This document shows positions 50,393-61,906 of a stretch of 64,000 nt of DNA, piece after piece. The position numbers and the translations under genes are program-made. Source of the stretch: Chryseobacterium sp. MA9 (GTDB lineage: Bacteria; Bacteroidota; Bacteroidia; Flavobacteriales; Weeksellaceae); the NCBI RefSeq assembly GCF_024399315.1, contig NZ_CP075170.1, positions 4,030,001 to 4,094,000 of the forward strand. Direction: 5' to 3'. The notes beneath the pieces were generated by a model. That model was not told where the DNA came from, made no database searches, and was given only the letters and a program-made list of their open reading frames with translations. How positions within the stretch are numbered: the stretch's first letter is position 1; every line of letters begins with the position of its first letter.

Positions 50393-51244
50393 ATGGTTGC
50401 TATTGTAGATAGTGGTTCTACTAAATCGGATTGGGTAATACTTGATGACTTTAAGAAAGTTTTTCTGAAAACAGAAACAATCGGTTTCAATCCGAATTTT
50501 ATTAACAGAGAACTTATCGCTCCTGAGATACAGAAAAATAGCAATCTGGTGTCGGTTAAAAATTCAATTACCAAGGTCTTTTTTTATGGTTCCGGATGCG
50601 GTGTGAAAAAAAACTGTGAAACCATAGAAGAAGAACTCACGAAAGTTTTTGGAAAAGCAGAAATTATTGTAAAGGAAGATCTGATGGCGGCAGCATATGC
50701 AGCATACAGCGGAAAACCGGCTATCGTGTGTATTCTTGGCACAGGATCAAATTCCTGTTTTTTTGACGGTGAAAATCTGAAGATAGAATTACCTTCACTG
50801 GGATTCCTGATTGGGGATGAAGGAAGCGGCAGTGCTATCGGAAAGCAATTGGTACGCAGATATTTCATGAAAAAACTACCTTCAGACCTTCACACAGAAT
50901 TTGAAGCAAACTATCAGCTTACCGTAGAAGATGCATTGAAAAATATGTATCATACTCCAAGACCAAATGCATATTTGGCAAACTTTACCAAATTTGTAAT
51001 CGAAAGAAAAGATCATCCTTATTTCAGAGATATGGTGTTTGAAGAAATGAAAAGCTTCTTTGAATATCAGGTTCTTCCTTATGAGGAAGCAAAAGATGCC
51101 GAGATCAATTTCATCGGCTCTATTGCTTATTATTATGAAAATATACTACGTTCTGTAGCTACAGAACTTAATTTAAATGTGGGACATGTTGTGCAGAAAC
51201 CAATTGAAAGCTTAGTAGATTACCACATTAAATATATACTTTAA
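50393..51244 (+). CDS. BadF/BcrA-type ATPase, N-acetylglucosamine kinase-like
   Basis: 283 residues, an ASKHA-fold kinase. The phosphate-1 motif is IVDSGSTKSDWVILD (4-18), the second glycine-rich segment is ILGTGSNSCFFDGENL and FLIGDEGSGSAIG follows. Such proteins phosphorylate amino sugars such as N-acetylglucosamine; the BadF/BcrA group also includes activators of reductases, but length and layout favour a sugar kinase. It lies 16 bp before maeB. Confidence 0.85.
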   Translation: MVAIVDSGSTKSDWVILDDFKKVFLKTETIGFNPNFINRELIAPEIQKNSNLVSVKNSITKVFFYGSGCGVKKNCETIEEELTKVFGKAEIIVKEDLMAAAYAAYSGKPAIVCILGTGSNSCFFDGENLKIELPSLGFLIGDEGSGSAIGKQLVRRYFMKKLPSDLHTEFEANYQLTVEDALKNMYHTPRPNAYLANFTKFVIERKDHPYFRDMVFEEMKSFFEYQVLPYEEAKDAEINFIGSIAYYYENILRSVATELNLNVGHVVQKPIESLVDYHIKYIL

Positions 51245-51260
51245 CAAAAAACAAAATTTT

Positions 51261-53552
51261 ATGTCAAGTAACAACAATCGTGACGAAAAGAACTTTAGCC
51301 AGGCCGCGCTAGATTATCATAAAGCAGAACCCAAAGGAAAAATTGAAGTAATCCCGTCAAAGCCGCACTCTTCTCAAAGAGATCTGTCATTGGCTTATTC
51401 TCCGGGAGTAGCTGTTCCTTGTATGGAAATTCATGATAAACCGGAAACTGTTTATGATTATACAGGAAAAGGAAACCTGGTAGCAGTAATTTCTAACGGT
51501 ACTGCCGTACTTGGACTGGGAGATATCGGTGCTGAAGCTTCAAAACCGGTAATGGAAGGGAAAGGACTTTTGTTCAAGATCTTTGCAGATATCAACGTAT
51601 TTGATATTGAGATCGATGAAAAAGATCCTGATAAATTTATTGAAATCGTAAAAGGGATTGCTCCTACTTTTGGAGGGATCAACCTTGAGGATATTAAAGC
51701 TCCTGAAGCTTTTTATATAGAACAAAGACTGAAAGAGGAGTTGAATATTCCTTTGATGCATGATGACCAGCACGGAACTGCTATTATCTCAGCAGCAGCA
51801 CTGATCAATTCTTTGCAGATTGCAAATAAAGATATTGATAAAGTGAAAATGGTGGTCAATGGAGCAGGTGCAGCAGCTATTGCATGTACGAAGCTTTATA
51901 TTTCATTAGGATTGAAAAAAGAAAATGTCCTGATGTGTGATAGTAAGGGGGTTATCAACCATAAAAGAGAAAACCTTACCCCTGAAAAATTAGATTTCAT
52001 CGCTCAGACGGATATTGAAACATTAGAAGATGCTGTAAAAGGATCTGATGTTTTCGTCGGATTATCAAAAGGAAACGTAATGACTCCGGAAATGCTGTTG
52101 AGCATGAACGAAAATCCTATCGTATTCGCTCTGGCTAACCCTGATCCGGAAATTGCTTATGATCTTGCCATTGAAACTCGTAAAGATGTAATCCTGGCAA
52201 CAGGAAGAAGTGATTATCCTAACCAGGTAAACAACGTATTAGGATTCCCTTATATCTTCCGTGGAGCATTGGATGTACAGTCTACAGGGATTAATGAAGA
52301 AATGAAACTGGCTGCCGTACACGCGATTGCTGATTTAGCAAAAGAACCGGTGCCGGAAGCTGTAATTTTAGCATACAACGTTCAGAACCTGCAGTTCGGA
52401 AGAGATTACTTCATTCCGAAACCGTTTGATAACAGACTGATCACAAAAGTATCAAGTGCCGTAGCGAAAGCAGCTATTGAAAGTGGTGTTGCCAGAAAAA
52501 CGATTACGGATTTTGAAGAATATGAGCACCAGCTTTTAGACAGAATGGGAAGAGATGAGAGATTGGTAAGAATGATGCAGAGCCGTGCTAAATCCAATCC
52601 GAAAAGAATCACCCTTGGAAATGCTGAAGAATATAACGTATTGAAAGCAGCTCAAATCCTTTATGAAGAAGGAATTGCCTATCCAAGTCTTCTGGGAGAT
52701 AAAAAATACATCAAGGAGCAGATGGAGCGTTACGGAATTACCCTGGATGTTCCAATCATTGATCCAAGCGATGACGATCAGAAAGAAAACAGAAAAAAAT
52801 ACAGAGAAACCCTTTGGAAACTTCGTCAGAGAAAAGGAATGAACGAGTACAAAGCGAAGAGATATGTTCGTCAGAGAGATTATTTCGGACCTCTTATGCT
52901 GAGACATGGTGATACCGATGGTCTTATCGTAGGATTCTCTAAAAACTATACTTCAGTTTTACGTCCTGTTTTAGAAGTTATTGAAAAAGATAAAGGAGTA
53001 GACAAAGTAGCGGCAATGATGATGATTCTGTCTGAAAAGAAACCTATTTTCTTCGCAGATACTTCCATCAATCAGAATCCTACCTCTGAAGATCTTGTGA
53101 ATATTGCTAAAATGGCAGAATTTACAGTGAAATCTTTTGCTATAGAACCAAGAATTGCCATGCTTGGATTTGAAAACTTTGCTGCCATTTCTGAAACTTC
53201 CAAGAAAGTGGCTAAAGCAGTGAGCATCCTTCATGAGAAATACCCTAAAATGATTGTAGATGGTGAGATTCAGCCGGATTTTGCAATGAATGCGGATCAC
53301 CTGAGCGATTATCCTTTCTCAAAATTAGGAACAACACCAGCGAACACATTCATCTTCCCGAATCTGGAAAGTGCTAACCTTTCTTACAAAATTATAAGAG
53401 GAATGAAAGTGGCGCAGGTAATAGGACCTATCTTAATGGGATTAAAGCAGCCGGTACATGTTCTTCAGATGCGTTCAAGCGTAGATGAGATCGTCAACCT
53501 TGCTACAATTGCTGTTCTTGATGCTCAAAGAAGAGAAAAGAAATCAAACTAA
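51261..53552 (+). CDS. maeB: NADP-type malic enzyme with phosphotransacetylase domain
   Basis: 763 residues. The malic domain has [12 protein letters not shown] and the metal-binding MHDDQHGTA segment, followed by the NAD(P)-binding Rossmann part ([15 protein letters not shown], then VLMCDSKGV). From about residue 430 the C-terminal phosphotransacetylase-like domain is present in full length, as in E. coli MaeB. It decarboxylates malate to pyruvate and yields NADPH; the C-terminal domain is regulatory. A terminator follows. Confidence 0.95.
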   Translation: MSSNNNRDEKNFSQAALDYHKAEPKGKIEVIPSKPHSSQRDLSLAYSPGVAVPCMEIHDKPETVYDYTGKGNLVAVISNGTAVLGLGDIGAEASKPVMEGKGLLFKIFADINVFDIEIDEKDPDKFIEIVKGIAPTFGGINLEDIKAPEAFYIEQRLKEELNIPLMHDDQHGTAIISAAALINSLQIANKDIDKVKMVVNGAGAAAIACTKLYISLGLKKENVLMCDSKGVINHKRENLTPEKLDFIAQTDIETLEDAVKGSDVFVGLSKGNVMTPEMLLSMNENPIVFALANPDPEIAYDLAIETRKDVILATGRSDYPNQVNNVLGFPYIFRGALDVQSTGINEEMKLAAVHAIADLAKEPVPEAVILAYNVQNLQFGRDYFIPKPFDNRLITKVSSAVAKAAIESGVARKTITDFEEYEHQLLDRMGRDERLVRMMQSRAKSNPKRITLGNAEEYNVLKAAQILYEEGIAYPSLLGDKKYIKEQMERYGITLDVPIIDPSDDDQKENRKKYRETLWKLRQRKGMNEYKAKRYVRQRDYFGPLMLRHGDTDGLIVGFSKNYTSVLRPVLEVIEKDKGVDKVAAMMMILSEKKPIFFADTSINQNPTSEDLVNIAKMAEFTVKSFAIEPRIAMLGFENFAAISETSKKVAKAVSILHEKYPKMIVDGEIQPDFAMNADHLSDYPFSKLGTTPANTFIFPNLESANLSYKIIRGMKVAQVIGPILMGLKQPVHVLQMRSSVDEIVNLATIAVLDAQRREKKSN

Positions 53553-53600
53553 TCAGATTTCTTATTCAAAAAACGACACTTTAAGCAGTGTTACTATAAT

Positions 53601-53634
53601 AAAAGACTCCATATTTTGGAGTCTTTTGCTTTTC
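53601..53634 (+). terminator. terminator of maeB
   Basis: Perfect 10-bp stem AAAAGACTCC / GGAGTCTTTT with a 7-nt loop. Confidence 0.75.
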
Positions 53635-53744
53635 TGTTAATTCCTTGAATTCTTATTTGAAATTTAAGTTAAAAATCATTCGCACATGAAATGAAAACAT
53701 TAATTAGTTTAAATTGCTATATTTGGGAGTTTTAAAAATTAATA

Positions 53745-54329
53745 ATGATATTTTCTTTACAAGGCAACGTCCAAGAACTTACGCCTACCTACGCTGTCAT
53801 CAATGTCCAAGGAGTTGGTTACTACGTGGGAATCAGTTTGATGACCTCACAGACGCTGGTTTTGAATCAGCAGACTTTCTTATTTATCCAGCAGATCATC
53901 CGTGAAGATGCTCATCTTCTCTTTGGATTTAACACACGTTTAGAAAAAGAAATGTTTAATCTGTTAATAAGCGTTAATGGAGTGGGTGCTGTTTCAGCAT
54001 TGATTCTGCTGTCAACATTAAGCCTTGATGAGATCGCTTCTGCAATACTTTCCGGAAACAGTGCGCTGATTCAAAAAGCAAAAGGAATCGGTGCGAAAAC
54101 TGCTGAAAGAATTATCGTAGATCTTAAAGATAAAGTACAGAAATACAGCGATCCAAACGCGAATATTTCTGTGATGGTGGATAATAAAATTAAGGAAGAA
54201 TCGTTATCTGCATTAGAAGTTTTAGGGATTCCTAAACGTGCGAGCGAGAAGATTGCGGATAAAATTATAAAACAAAATCCAAGCATCTCGGTAGAAGAAT
54301 TGGTTAAACAAATCTTAAAAAACATTTAA
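53745..54329 (+). CDS. ruvA: Holliday junction DNA helicase subunit RuvA
   Basis: 194 residues. The N-terminal OB fold begins MIFSLQGNVQELTPTYAVIN; two helix-hairpin-helix motifs follow (ISVNGVGAVSALILLS and AKGIGAKTAERIIVDLKDK); the C-terminal RuvB-binding domain is at 150-194. RuvA tetramers bind four-way DNA junctions and load RuvB. It lies 3 bp before sprA, the order seen throughout flavobacteria. Confidence 0.97.
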   Translation: MIFSLQGNVQELTPTYAVINVQGVGYYVGISLMTSQTLVLNQQTFLFIQQIIREDAHLLFGFNTRLEKEMFNLLISVNGVGAVSALILLSTLSLDEIASAILSGNSALIQKAKGIGAKTAERIIVDLKDKVQKYSDPNANISVMVDNKIKEESLSALEVLGIPKRASEKIADKIIKQNPSISVEELVKQILKNI

Positions 54330-54332
54330 CAT

Positions 54333-57300
54333 TTGGTGGCGAATAGTAAGCATCTTAACATATTTTTGTTCCTGTCGTTCCTGTTTATGTCTGTCAGCGC
54401 TTTTGCGCAGGTACAAAAAGACACGGCGATTATAAGAAAACAATATGAAGTGGCCGACCCTACGAGGTACGAAGCCTATTACGATATAAAAACCGGGATG
54501 TACTATGTGTATCCTAAAATCGGAAATACCATAACGGGGCCTCCTACAGCAATGTCTCCGCAGGAGTATAAAGAATACATGCTTGCAACCCAGACTAAGG
54601 CCTATTACAAGGAAAAATCTGATAAATATAACCTTCTTTTCAGAAGAGACAGGTCAGACGCAAGGAAGAAGGGACTTATCCCTTCATTGTTGATTAATAA
54701 CAGGCTTTTTGAAACGATTTTTGGAGGTAATAAAATTGAAATCATTCCTTCAGGGTATGCATCTCTGGATTTTGCCGGACTTTACCAAAAAATAGATAAC
54801 CCGATGATCCTGCCTCAAAACAGGACCAGTTTTACCTTTGATATTGATCAGAGAATTCAGCTGGGATTATTGGGTAAAGTAGGGGAAAACCTTCAGTTAA
54901 AGGCTAATTATGATACCCAGAGTGGTTTTGCTTTCGAAAACAGGATGAACCTTGTTTGGCAGGCAAAAGGAAGCTGGAAAGATCTTCAAAGCAAAGGTCT
55001 TGGAAATGTAGATAAACCCAACGAAGGAGGAGAAGATAAAATCATTAAAAGAGTTGAATTTGGTAACGTAAATATGCCGCTTTCAACCAGTCTGATTCGT
55101 GGTTCACAATCATTGTTCGGGGTGAAAACAGAATTTCAGTTAGGAAAAACATTCGGAACCGTAGTCCTTTCCCAACAACAGGGTGAAGCTCGTAATATTG
55201 TAGTACAGGGCGGTGGTGTTATGAATAACTTTAAAGTCAATGCCATTGACTATGAAGAAAACCAGCACTACTTTTTAGGACACTATTTCCTGAATAAATA
55301 TGATGATGCGTTACTTAATTATCCACAAATCAACTCAACCATCAATATTACCAGATTGGAAGTCTGGGTACTTGACCAAGGAAACAGTAACCTGGCTTAC
55401 CAGAAAAGTATTATTGGGATCAGAGACCTGGGAGAAGGTCCTGGCGGAGTTACTTTGCCGGATAACTCTCTGAATGGTTTGTATGATGATGTTTCTACAG
55501 TAGCCGGAACCAGAGAAGCAGGAAAAAACTATGGTACTCTTTTCCAGGGACAGGTGCTTGGAGCAGATCCCACTCCTTATGATAATGGAGAACAATTCAT
55601 ATACAATACAAAAGCAAGAAAGCTGAATAGTAATGAGTTTACCTTCCAGCCACAGCTTGGATATATTTCATTAAATCAAAAACTTAATGACCAGCAGCTT
55701 TTAGCAGTTTCATACTCGTTTACCGTTAACGGAAGTAACAAAGTATACAAAGTAGGAGAGTTTTCTGAAGAAAGTCCTGTATTGGTTACTAAGGTATTGA
55801 GAGTGAATAATAAAGTGAACACTCAATCTCCGATGTGGGACCTGATGATGAAGAACATCTATTCGATAGATGCAGGACAGGTAGCGCAAGATGGATTTAT
55901 TCTTAATGCATATTACAGAGATCCAAAAACAGGAGGTAAAGTAAACTATCTTCCGGATACTCCTGTAAAAGATCAGAATTTACTGAAATTATTTAACTGG
56001 GATCGTCTTAACATGAACGGAGACATCCAGAATAATAAAGACGGAAGCAAAGGAGATGGTATTTTTGACTTTGTTAACGGGATTACCATCAGACCGGAAA
56101 CCGGAAGAGTAATCTTTACGAAAGTACAGCCTTTTGGTAACTACATGCAAAAGGTTTTAGGAGGAACTTTTAATCCTCAATACGTTTTCCAGGATCTTTA
56201 TACCAAACAAAAACAAGAAGCTCTCTCCAGTAACCTTGCACAGAGATATACATTGGAAGGTCGTTATAAAGGTGTTCAGGGTCAAGGTATATCTTTAGGA
56301 GCAGTAAACGTTCCTCAAGGATCAGTAAAAGTAGCTGCAAACGGAGTACAGCTTACAGAAGGAGTGGACTACACGGTAGATTATATGCTTGGTACGGTTA
56401 CTATCATCAATGAAAATGTAAAACAGTCCGGACAGGCCATTAATATTTCACTGGAAAACCAATTGACATTTAATACCCAAAGAAAAAGATTCTTAGGATT
56501 AAATTTAGAAAGAAGATTCAGTGAGAACTTTATATTAGGAGGAACTGTGATCAATTATTCAGAGTCTCCTCTTACCCAAAAAGTAAACTTTGGACAGGAA
56601 GCGGTAAATAACACCATGGCAGGGATCAACTTGATGTACAATAATCAGGCTCCTTATCTGACAAGACTTACCAATAAACTTCCAATGGTAAAAACGGAAG
56701 CACCATCTAACTTAAACTTTAAGATGGAAGCAGCATATCTGATGCCCGGGCTGAATAAAGGAACAAATAACCAGTCTTATATTGACGATTTTGAACAGAC
56801 AACTTCCAAGATCTCATTAAAAGAACCGGCAGCATGGAGCTTAGCTTCAAAACCCGAAAAAAATAAATTGCCGCCATTTAATACGATACCTGGTAATGAT
56901 GACTTAACAAGCGGATATGGAAGAGGGCTATTAACATGGTATAATATCGACCCTAGATTCTGGGGTGTTGGAGGGAAAGCTCCTTCAGGAATTACACCAC
57001 AATCCGTATCCAATCACGCTTCCAGAAGAGTACAATATTCAGAGATTTACAATAACAGAGATTTCGTAGCCGGAGAGCAAACTTTCACCAATACATTCGA
57101 TATCTCTTATTTCCCTAAAGAAAAAGGACCATACAACGTAAACCCTTTAACAGAACAGGCGCAAAGCAGATGGGCAGGGATTATGAGATCAATCAGTGTT
57201 CCGAACTTTGTTACTTCAAACATTGAATACGTTGAATTCTGGATGATGGACCCTTATGCAGATGGTAAAACACTGGGTACTGATCCAAAACTTTTACTTC

Positions 57301-60300
57301 ATTTAGGAAACGTTTCTGAAGATGTACTTAAGGATGGAAAAATGCAGTATGAAAATGGATTGCCAACTCCTGGTACACCATCTTCTACTACAAATTCAAA
57401 CTGGGGGACCCAGCCAAAACAACCGCCAATTTTATATGCCTTCTCTACAGAAGGAGATGACAGAAGAGTGCAGGATGCCGGATATGATGGTCTTACTTCT
57501 GATCAGGAAGCAATGAGATTTGGAAATACTTTTGTAAACCCGGTTACCAATATTGCTGACCCTGCAGTGGATGACTTTGTATTCTATCTTTCTGATAAAT
57601 TTACAGGAAGTCAGGCGGCTTCAGTTGTAGAACGATACAAATATTTCAGAAACCCGGAAGGAAATTCAGAAGCAAACTCTCTGAACGTAGCTTCACAAAC
57701 TCCGGATGCAGAAGATATCAATAAAGATTACAACCTTGACCAGACAGAAAACTATAATCAGTATGTGATCAAACTGGATCAGCAAAGTTTAGCGCTGGGA
57801 GGGAACAATATTGTAGATGTAAAAACAGTAAAAGCAAGCTTCCAGAACGGGCAGACTGCAGATGTAAAATGGTACCTGTTTAGAATTCCTGTTGCTAATT
57901 ATGATAAAGCCGAAGGAACTGCAGATCCATCAGTATTGAACAATGTAAGATTTGCAAGATTAATGCTGGCAGGATTTGATCAGACCTCTACTTTAAGATT
58001 CGGAACAATGGATCTTGTAAGATCAGACTGGAGAAAGTATACCAGTAAAATTGCCAGTAATGATGTTCCTGGTGCAGACGAAGGAGTTGGTTCTGTAACA
58101 GATCCAAATTTTGAAGTAGGAAGTGTAAACATTGAAGAAAATGCATTGAACCAACCTCCATATGTATTGCCTCCGGGAATTGACAGACAGGTACTAAGTG
58201 GAAATGCCGGAGCTCAGAGACAGAATGAAGCTTCGCTTTACATGAAAGTAAAAGATCTTAAAACTGAGGCAAGAGGAGTGTTCAAAAATACAACGTTGGA
58301 TATGAGAAGATACAAAAAATTGAAGTTGTTTGTACACGCTCATGATCCATTGAACAGAGTAATAGGAATGGATGAGAAAACCAAATTCTTTATCCGTTTC
58401 GGAAGTGATGCTACTGATAACTATTACGAGTATGAATCATCATTAAACCTGACTCCTACTACAGCAACAGCTCCTATGGAGATCTGGCCAATGGAAAATG
58501 AGGTCGATTTTGATGTTCAGAATTTTGTAGATGCTAAAATCAGAAGGGACAAATCAGGGGTTACTATTACCAATAGAACGGTTGACCCAGGGTATCAGCA
58601 ACCTTATAAAAATATTTATATCAAAGGTAGACCAAGTTTAGGAAATATTACCACAATTATGATTGGGGTGAGGAATTCTGATCCAAGAGAGGCATCCACT
58701 ATAACAAGAGTTCTTTGGGTAAATGAAATCCGTCTTTCTGAAATTGAGAATGATGGAGGATATGCAGGAAATGCCAGCTTGAACTTTAATATGGGAGATT
58801 TGGCAACAGTGAATGCCAATGCTTCTTATACATCTGTTGGTTTCGGTAATATTGATTCAAAACCTGCGGAAAGAACTCAGTCTACTCAATCTGCATTCAG
58901 TATTAATACAGCGATCAATGTAGATAAATTCCTTCCGGAGAAAACCGGGGTGAAAATTCCTTTAAACTATTCTTACTCACAGACCATTGAAGATCCGAAG
59001 TACAATCCTCTGGATACCGATGTAGAATTCAATAAGGCACCAAACAAGGATCAGTTGAAAAAAGTAGCGAGAACCTATACTCAGCAGAGAAGTATCGGTG
59101 TCGTTAATATGCATAAAGAAAGAGTAAATCCGAATAAAAAACCTAAGTTCTATGACATCGAAAACGTTTCGGTAACAGCTGTTTATAATGATGATTATTT
59201 CAGAGATATCTATACCAAGAGAAATTACAGACAGTATCTGAGAGGATATGTTGATTATAACTATACGTTTAAGCCGTGGGTAATCAAACCTTTCAATAAA
59301 ATGATCAGTGATACCGCGAAGTCTACGAAGTATTTAAGATGGGTGAAAGAATTCAATTTTAATCCTATTCCTACAAGAATATCTTTCAGAACTGAAATCG
59401 ACAGAAATTATAACGAACTTGAGTTCAGAAATGTAGAAGCGATCCTTAACGGAGATATGAATAGTAATTTTGATGCCATCAGAAACAGAAACTTCTTCTT
59501 TGGATGGCAGTATGGATTAGGATTCAATTTCACCAAATCATTAAAACTGGAAATCAATTCTGCAACCAGAACCCTTAATGATAATCTGGATGTGAATTCT
59601 ATGGATAACAAATCAATCTTCGGGAATGTATTCAGAGCCGGAAGACCGGTATTGTATAATCACAGAGCACAGCTGAACTATAAACTGCCGTTCCAGTACC
59701 TGCCTTATCTGGATTTCATTGATGCTGAAGTAGGATACGGATTTACCTATAACTGGGCAGCAAGATCTACTTCGTTGACTGGATTTATCGATCCTAATAC
59801 GAACAAGACAGCAAGTTTAGGATCTGTTGGACAGAATACCAATGTTATTCAGGCAACAGCTTCAGCAGACCTTCCGAAGTTCTTTGGTCAGTTTAACTAT
59901 TTCAAAAATATTAATGCCAAACTTCAGAAACGCAGACAGGAGATGGACTCTCTGAACAATGTGTATACAAAACAATGGGAGAAAAACAGATACAGATATA
60001 AGAAATATAAATTTAAAAATAAGCTTACTCCACTTCAAAGTGCAGCATTCTTCCTGACTTCTTTCAAACAGTTAAACGTAAGTTATAACGAAACGAATGG
60101 AACGGTACTTCCGGGACTAATATCAGCTCCAAACTGGTATGGATCCGGACAGACATTGGGAGGTCCAACACTAGGATTTCTTTTAGGATCACAGGCAGAC
60201 ATCAGAAGAACCGTAATGGAAAACGGATGGGTGAGTGATTCCAATTATATGACAGATCCATATGTAAGAATGTCTACCAAAGAATTGAGAGCAGACTTAC

Positions 60301-61421
60301 AGGTGATGCCAATGAACGATCTAAGAGTTGATCTTAATGTGTTGCATACCTTTAACAGTAACTTCTCACATACAGGATTTAACTATACCAATGGTGGGGT
60401 TCCTGATACGGATTTTACATTTGCCAGCGAAATGATAACATATTCCAATACAACGACACTTCTTAGCACATCATTTAAAGATGGACAGGCTGTTTATCAG
60501 GCGATCAGAGAAAATGCAAGAGCTCTTTCCCAACAGCTGGGAGGTCCGGGAGCAGTATTGGATAACAATGGATTTGCTCAGCATTATAGCATTGGAAATG
60601 CCTATGTATTAATCCCTGCCTTTAGAGCTGCTATGGAAGGGAAATCTGTGACACCAATGACTAATCCTAAAAAAGCAGGATTCCCATTACCAAACTGGAG
60701 AATTACCTATTCCGGATTAAAAAATATCCCGATAATCAGTGGGCAATTCACGAAGTTTGATATCTTACATGCCTATACAGCTACCTATACAGCAACTGGT
60801 ATTCAAAGCAATGTAGATTATCATGGTAACCCGAACGGATACTACCAGACAGTAGATGATTTAGGGAACGTAATCAAAAATGCTGGAGACAAGATCAATC
60901 CATATACATTTGCACAGGTGGGATATGTAGAATCTTTCTCACCACTTATCGGGATAGATGTTACCATGAGAAACAATATGCAGTTTGGGATACAATACAA
61001 CAAAACAAGAATGATGGTATTGGGACTGGTAAACCAGACGCTTACTGAAGATGCCAATACAGAATATGTGGTAAGACTTGGGTATATTGTCAGAAACTTC
61101 AGATTGGGAACAGCCAACATCAGAGGAAGAGGAACAAGAGGAAAAGGCAGTGATCTTAACATCAGAGGAGATATTTCATTAAGAGACAGTAAGACCTCCA
61201 TTATGAATATCCTCTTGAATGATGCCCAGGTTACAGGAGGACAAAGACTGATGAATATCAAACTTTCTGCAGATTATAATGTTTCCGAGAATCTGAATCT
61301 GAGAGTATTCTATGAACAGATGACCTCCAAGTATAAGATCTCTACAGCATTCCCGCTGTCTACGATCAGAGCCGGTATTTCAGCCACATTTACATTTGGC
61401 GAATCCGGAGGCGGATTCTAA
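54333..61421 (+). CDS. sprA: T9SS outer-membrane translocon SprA
   Basis: 2362 residues, the largest gene here. The start is a TTG at 54333 or the GTG directly after it (54336); the first ATG is inside the signal peptide, which ends near VSAFAQ. SprA forms the 36-strand pore through which type IX substrates leave the cell, and supports gliding motility and surface proteins. The sequence is beta-rich throughout, with features known for the family (FGVKTEFQLGKTFGTVVLS, PSGYASLDFAGLY, a terminal RAGISATFTFGESGGGF). The many T9SS substrates in this window depend on it. It follows ruvA by 3 bp. Confidence 0.96.
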   Translation: MVANSKHLNIFLFLSFLFMSVSAFAQVQKDTAIIRKQYEVADPTRYEAYYDIKTGMYYVYPKIGNTITGPPTAMSPQEYKEYMLATQTKAYYKEKSDKYNLLFRRDRSDARKKGLIPSLLINNRLFETIFGGNKIEIIPSGYASLDFAGLYQKIDNPMILPQNRTSFTFDIDQRIQLGLLGKVGENLQLKANYDTQSGFAFENRMNLVWQAKGSWKDLQSKGLGNVDKPNEGGEDKIIKRVEFGNVNMPLSTSLIRGSQSLFGVKTEFQLGKTFGTVVLSQQQGEARNIVVQGGGVMNNFKVNAIDYEENQHYFLGHYFLNKYDDALLNYPQINSTINITRLEVWVLDQGNSNLAYQKSIIGIRDLGEGPGGVTLPDNSLNGLYDDVSTVAGTREAGKNYGTLFQGQVLGADPTPYDNGEQFIYNTKARKLNSNEFTFQPQLGYISLNQKLNDQQLLAVSYSFTVNGSNKVYKVGEFSEESPVLVTKVLRVNNKVNTQSPMWDLMMKNIYSIDAGQVAQDGFILNAYYRDPKTGGKVNYLPDTPVKDQNLLKLFNWDRLNMNGDIQNNKDGSKGDGIFDFVNGITIRPETGRVIFTKVQPFGNYMQKVLGGTFNPQYVFQDLYTKQKQEALSSNLAQRYTLEGRYKGVQGQGISLGAVNVPQGSVKVAANGVQLTEGVDYTVDYMLGTVTIINENVKQSGQAINISLENQLTFNTQRKRFLGLNLERRFSENFILGGTVINYSESPLTQKVNFGQEAVNNTMAGINLMYNNQAPYLTRLTNKLPMVKTEAPSNLNFKMEAAYLMPGLNKGTNNQSYIDDFEQTTSKISLKEPAAWSLASKPEKNKLPPFNTIPGNDDLTSGYGRGLLTWYNIDPRFWGVGGKAPSGITPQSVSNHASRRVQYSEIYNNRDFVAGEQTFTNTFDISYFPKEKGPYNVNPLTEQAQSRWAGIMRSISVPNFVTSNIEYVEFWMMDPYADGKTLGTDPKLLLHLGNVSEDVLKDGKMQYENGLPTPGTPSSTTNSNWGTQPKQPPILYAFSTEGDDRRVQDAGYDGLTSDQEAMRFGNTFVNPVTNIADPAVDDFVFYLSDKFTGSQAASVVERYKYFRNPEGNSEANSLNVASQTPDAEDINKDYNLDQTENYNQYVIKLDQQSLALGGNNIVDVKTVKASFQNGQTADVKWYLFRIPVANYDKAEGTADPSVLNNVRFARLMLAGFDQTSTLRFGTMDLVRSDWRKYTSKIASNDVPGADEGVGSVTDPNFEVGSVNIEENALNQPPYVLPPGIDRQVLSGNAGAQRQNEASLYMKVKDLKTEARGVFKNTTLDMRRYKKLKLFVHAHDPLNRVIGMDEKTKFFIRFGSDATDNYYEYESSLNLTPTTATAPMEIWPMENEVDFDVQNFVDAKIRRDKSGVTITNRTVDPGYQQPYKNIYIKGRPSLGNITTIMIGVRNSDPREASTITRVLWVNEIRLSEIENDGGYAGNASLNFNMGDLATVNANASYTSVGFGNIDSKPAERTQSTQSAFSINTAINVDKFLPEKTGVKIPLNYSYSQTIEDPKYNPLDTDVEFNKAPNKDQLKKVARTYTQQRSIGVVNMHKERVNPNKKPKFYDIENVSVTAVYNDDYFRDIYTKRNYRQYLRGYVDYNYTFKPWVIKPFNKMISDTAKSTKYLRWVKEFNFNPIPTRISFRTEIDRNYNELEFRNVEAILNGDMNSNFDAIRNRNFFFGWQYGLGFNFTKSLKLEINSATRTLNDNLDVNSMDNKSIFGNVFRAGRPVLYNHRAQLNYKLPFQYLPYLDFIDAEVGYGFTYNWAARSTSLTGFIDPNTNKTASLGSVGQNTNVIQATASADLPKFFGQFNYFKNINAKLQKRRQEMDSLNNVYTKQWEKNRYRYKKYKFKNKLTPLQSAAFFLTSFKQLNVSYNETNGTVLPGLISAPNWYGSGQTLGGPTLGFLLGSQADIRRTVMENGWVSDSNYMTDPYVRMSTKELRADLQVMPMNDLRVDLNVLHTFNSNFSHTGFNYTNGGVPDTDFTFASEMITYSNTTTLLSTSFKDGQAVYQAIRENARALSQQLGGPGAVLDNNGFAQHYSIGNAYVLIPAFRAAMEGKSVTPMTNPKKAGFPLPNWRITYSGLKNIPIISGQFTKFDILHAYTATYTATGIQSNVDYHGNPNGYYQTVDDLGNVIKNAGDKINPYTFAQVGYVESFSPLIGIDVTMRNNMQFGIQYNKTRMMVLGLVNQTLTEDANTEYVVRLGYIVRNFRLGTANIRGRGTRGKGSDLNIRGDISLRDSKTSIMNILLNDAQVTGGQRLMNIKLSADYNVSENLNLRVFYEQMTSKYKISTAFPLSTIRAGISATFTFGESGGGF

Positions 61422-61436
61422 AAATGATACAAACTT

Positions 61437-61467
61437 AAAAGTCCTTCAGTTTTGAAGGACTTTTTTT
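61437..61467 (+). terminator. terminator of ruvA-sprA
   Basis: AAAAGTCCTT / AAGGACTTTT stem with a short loop, followed by further T. Confidence 0.85.
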
Positions 61468-61528
61468 ATATCCAATATTTGAAGCTACTATATTTTTGAA
61501 TACATTTGTACAAAATAAAAATTAAAAA

Positions 61529-61906
61529 ATGAACACACCATCAGAATTAAAGTACACCAAAGATCACGAATGGATCAAGATCGAAGGTAACGTTGCTACA
61601 ATCGGTATTACAGACTTCGCTCAGGGAGAACTTGGAGACATCGTATATGTAGACATAGATACTGTAGATGATGATCTTAATGGAGGAGATGTTTTCGGAA
61701 GTGTAGAAGCGGTAAAGACTGTTTCAGATCTATTCTTACCTATTGCTGGAAAGGTTATTGAGTTCAATTCAGAATTAGAGGCTCAGCCTGAACTGTTAAA
61801 TACAGATCCTTATGGAGACGGATGGATTATCAAATTGGAAATTGCTGATGGGGCAGATCAGTCTGAGTTACTTTCTGCAGATGATTACAAAGCTATCATT
61901 GGATAA
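61529..61906 (+). CDS. gcvH: glycine cleavage system H protein
   Basis: 125 residues, full length. The lipoyl-attachment lysine is Lys63 in GSVEAVKTVSDL, and HEWIKIEGNVATIGITDFAQ is the family start. It shuttles the aminomethyl group among the P, T and L proteins of glycine cleavage. Its last 8 bases overlap the following VanZ-like gene. Confidence 0.96.
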   Translation: MNTPSELKYTKDHEWIKIEGNVATIGITDFAQGELGDIVYVDIDTVDDDLNGGDVFGSVEAVKTVSDLFLPIAGKVIEFNSELEAQPELLNTDPYGDGWIIKLEIADGADQSELLSADDYKAIIG

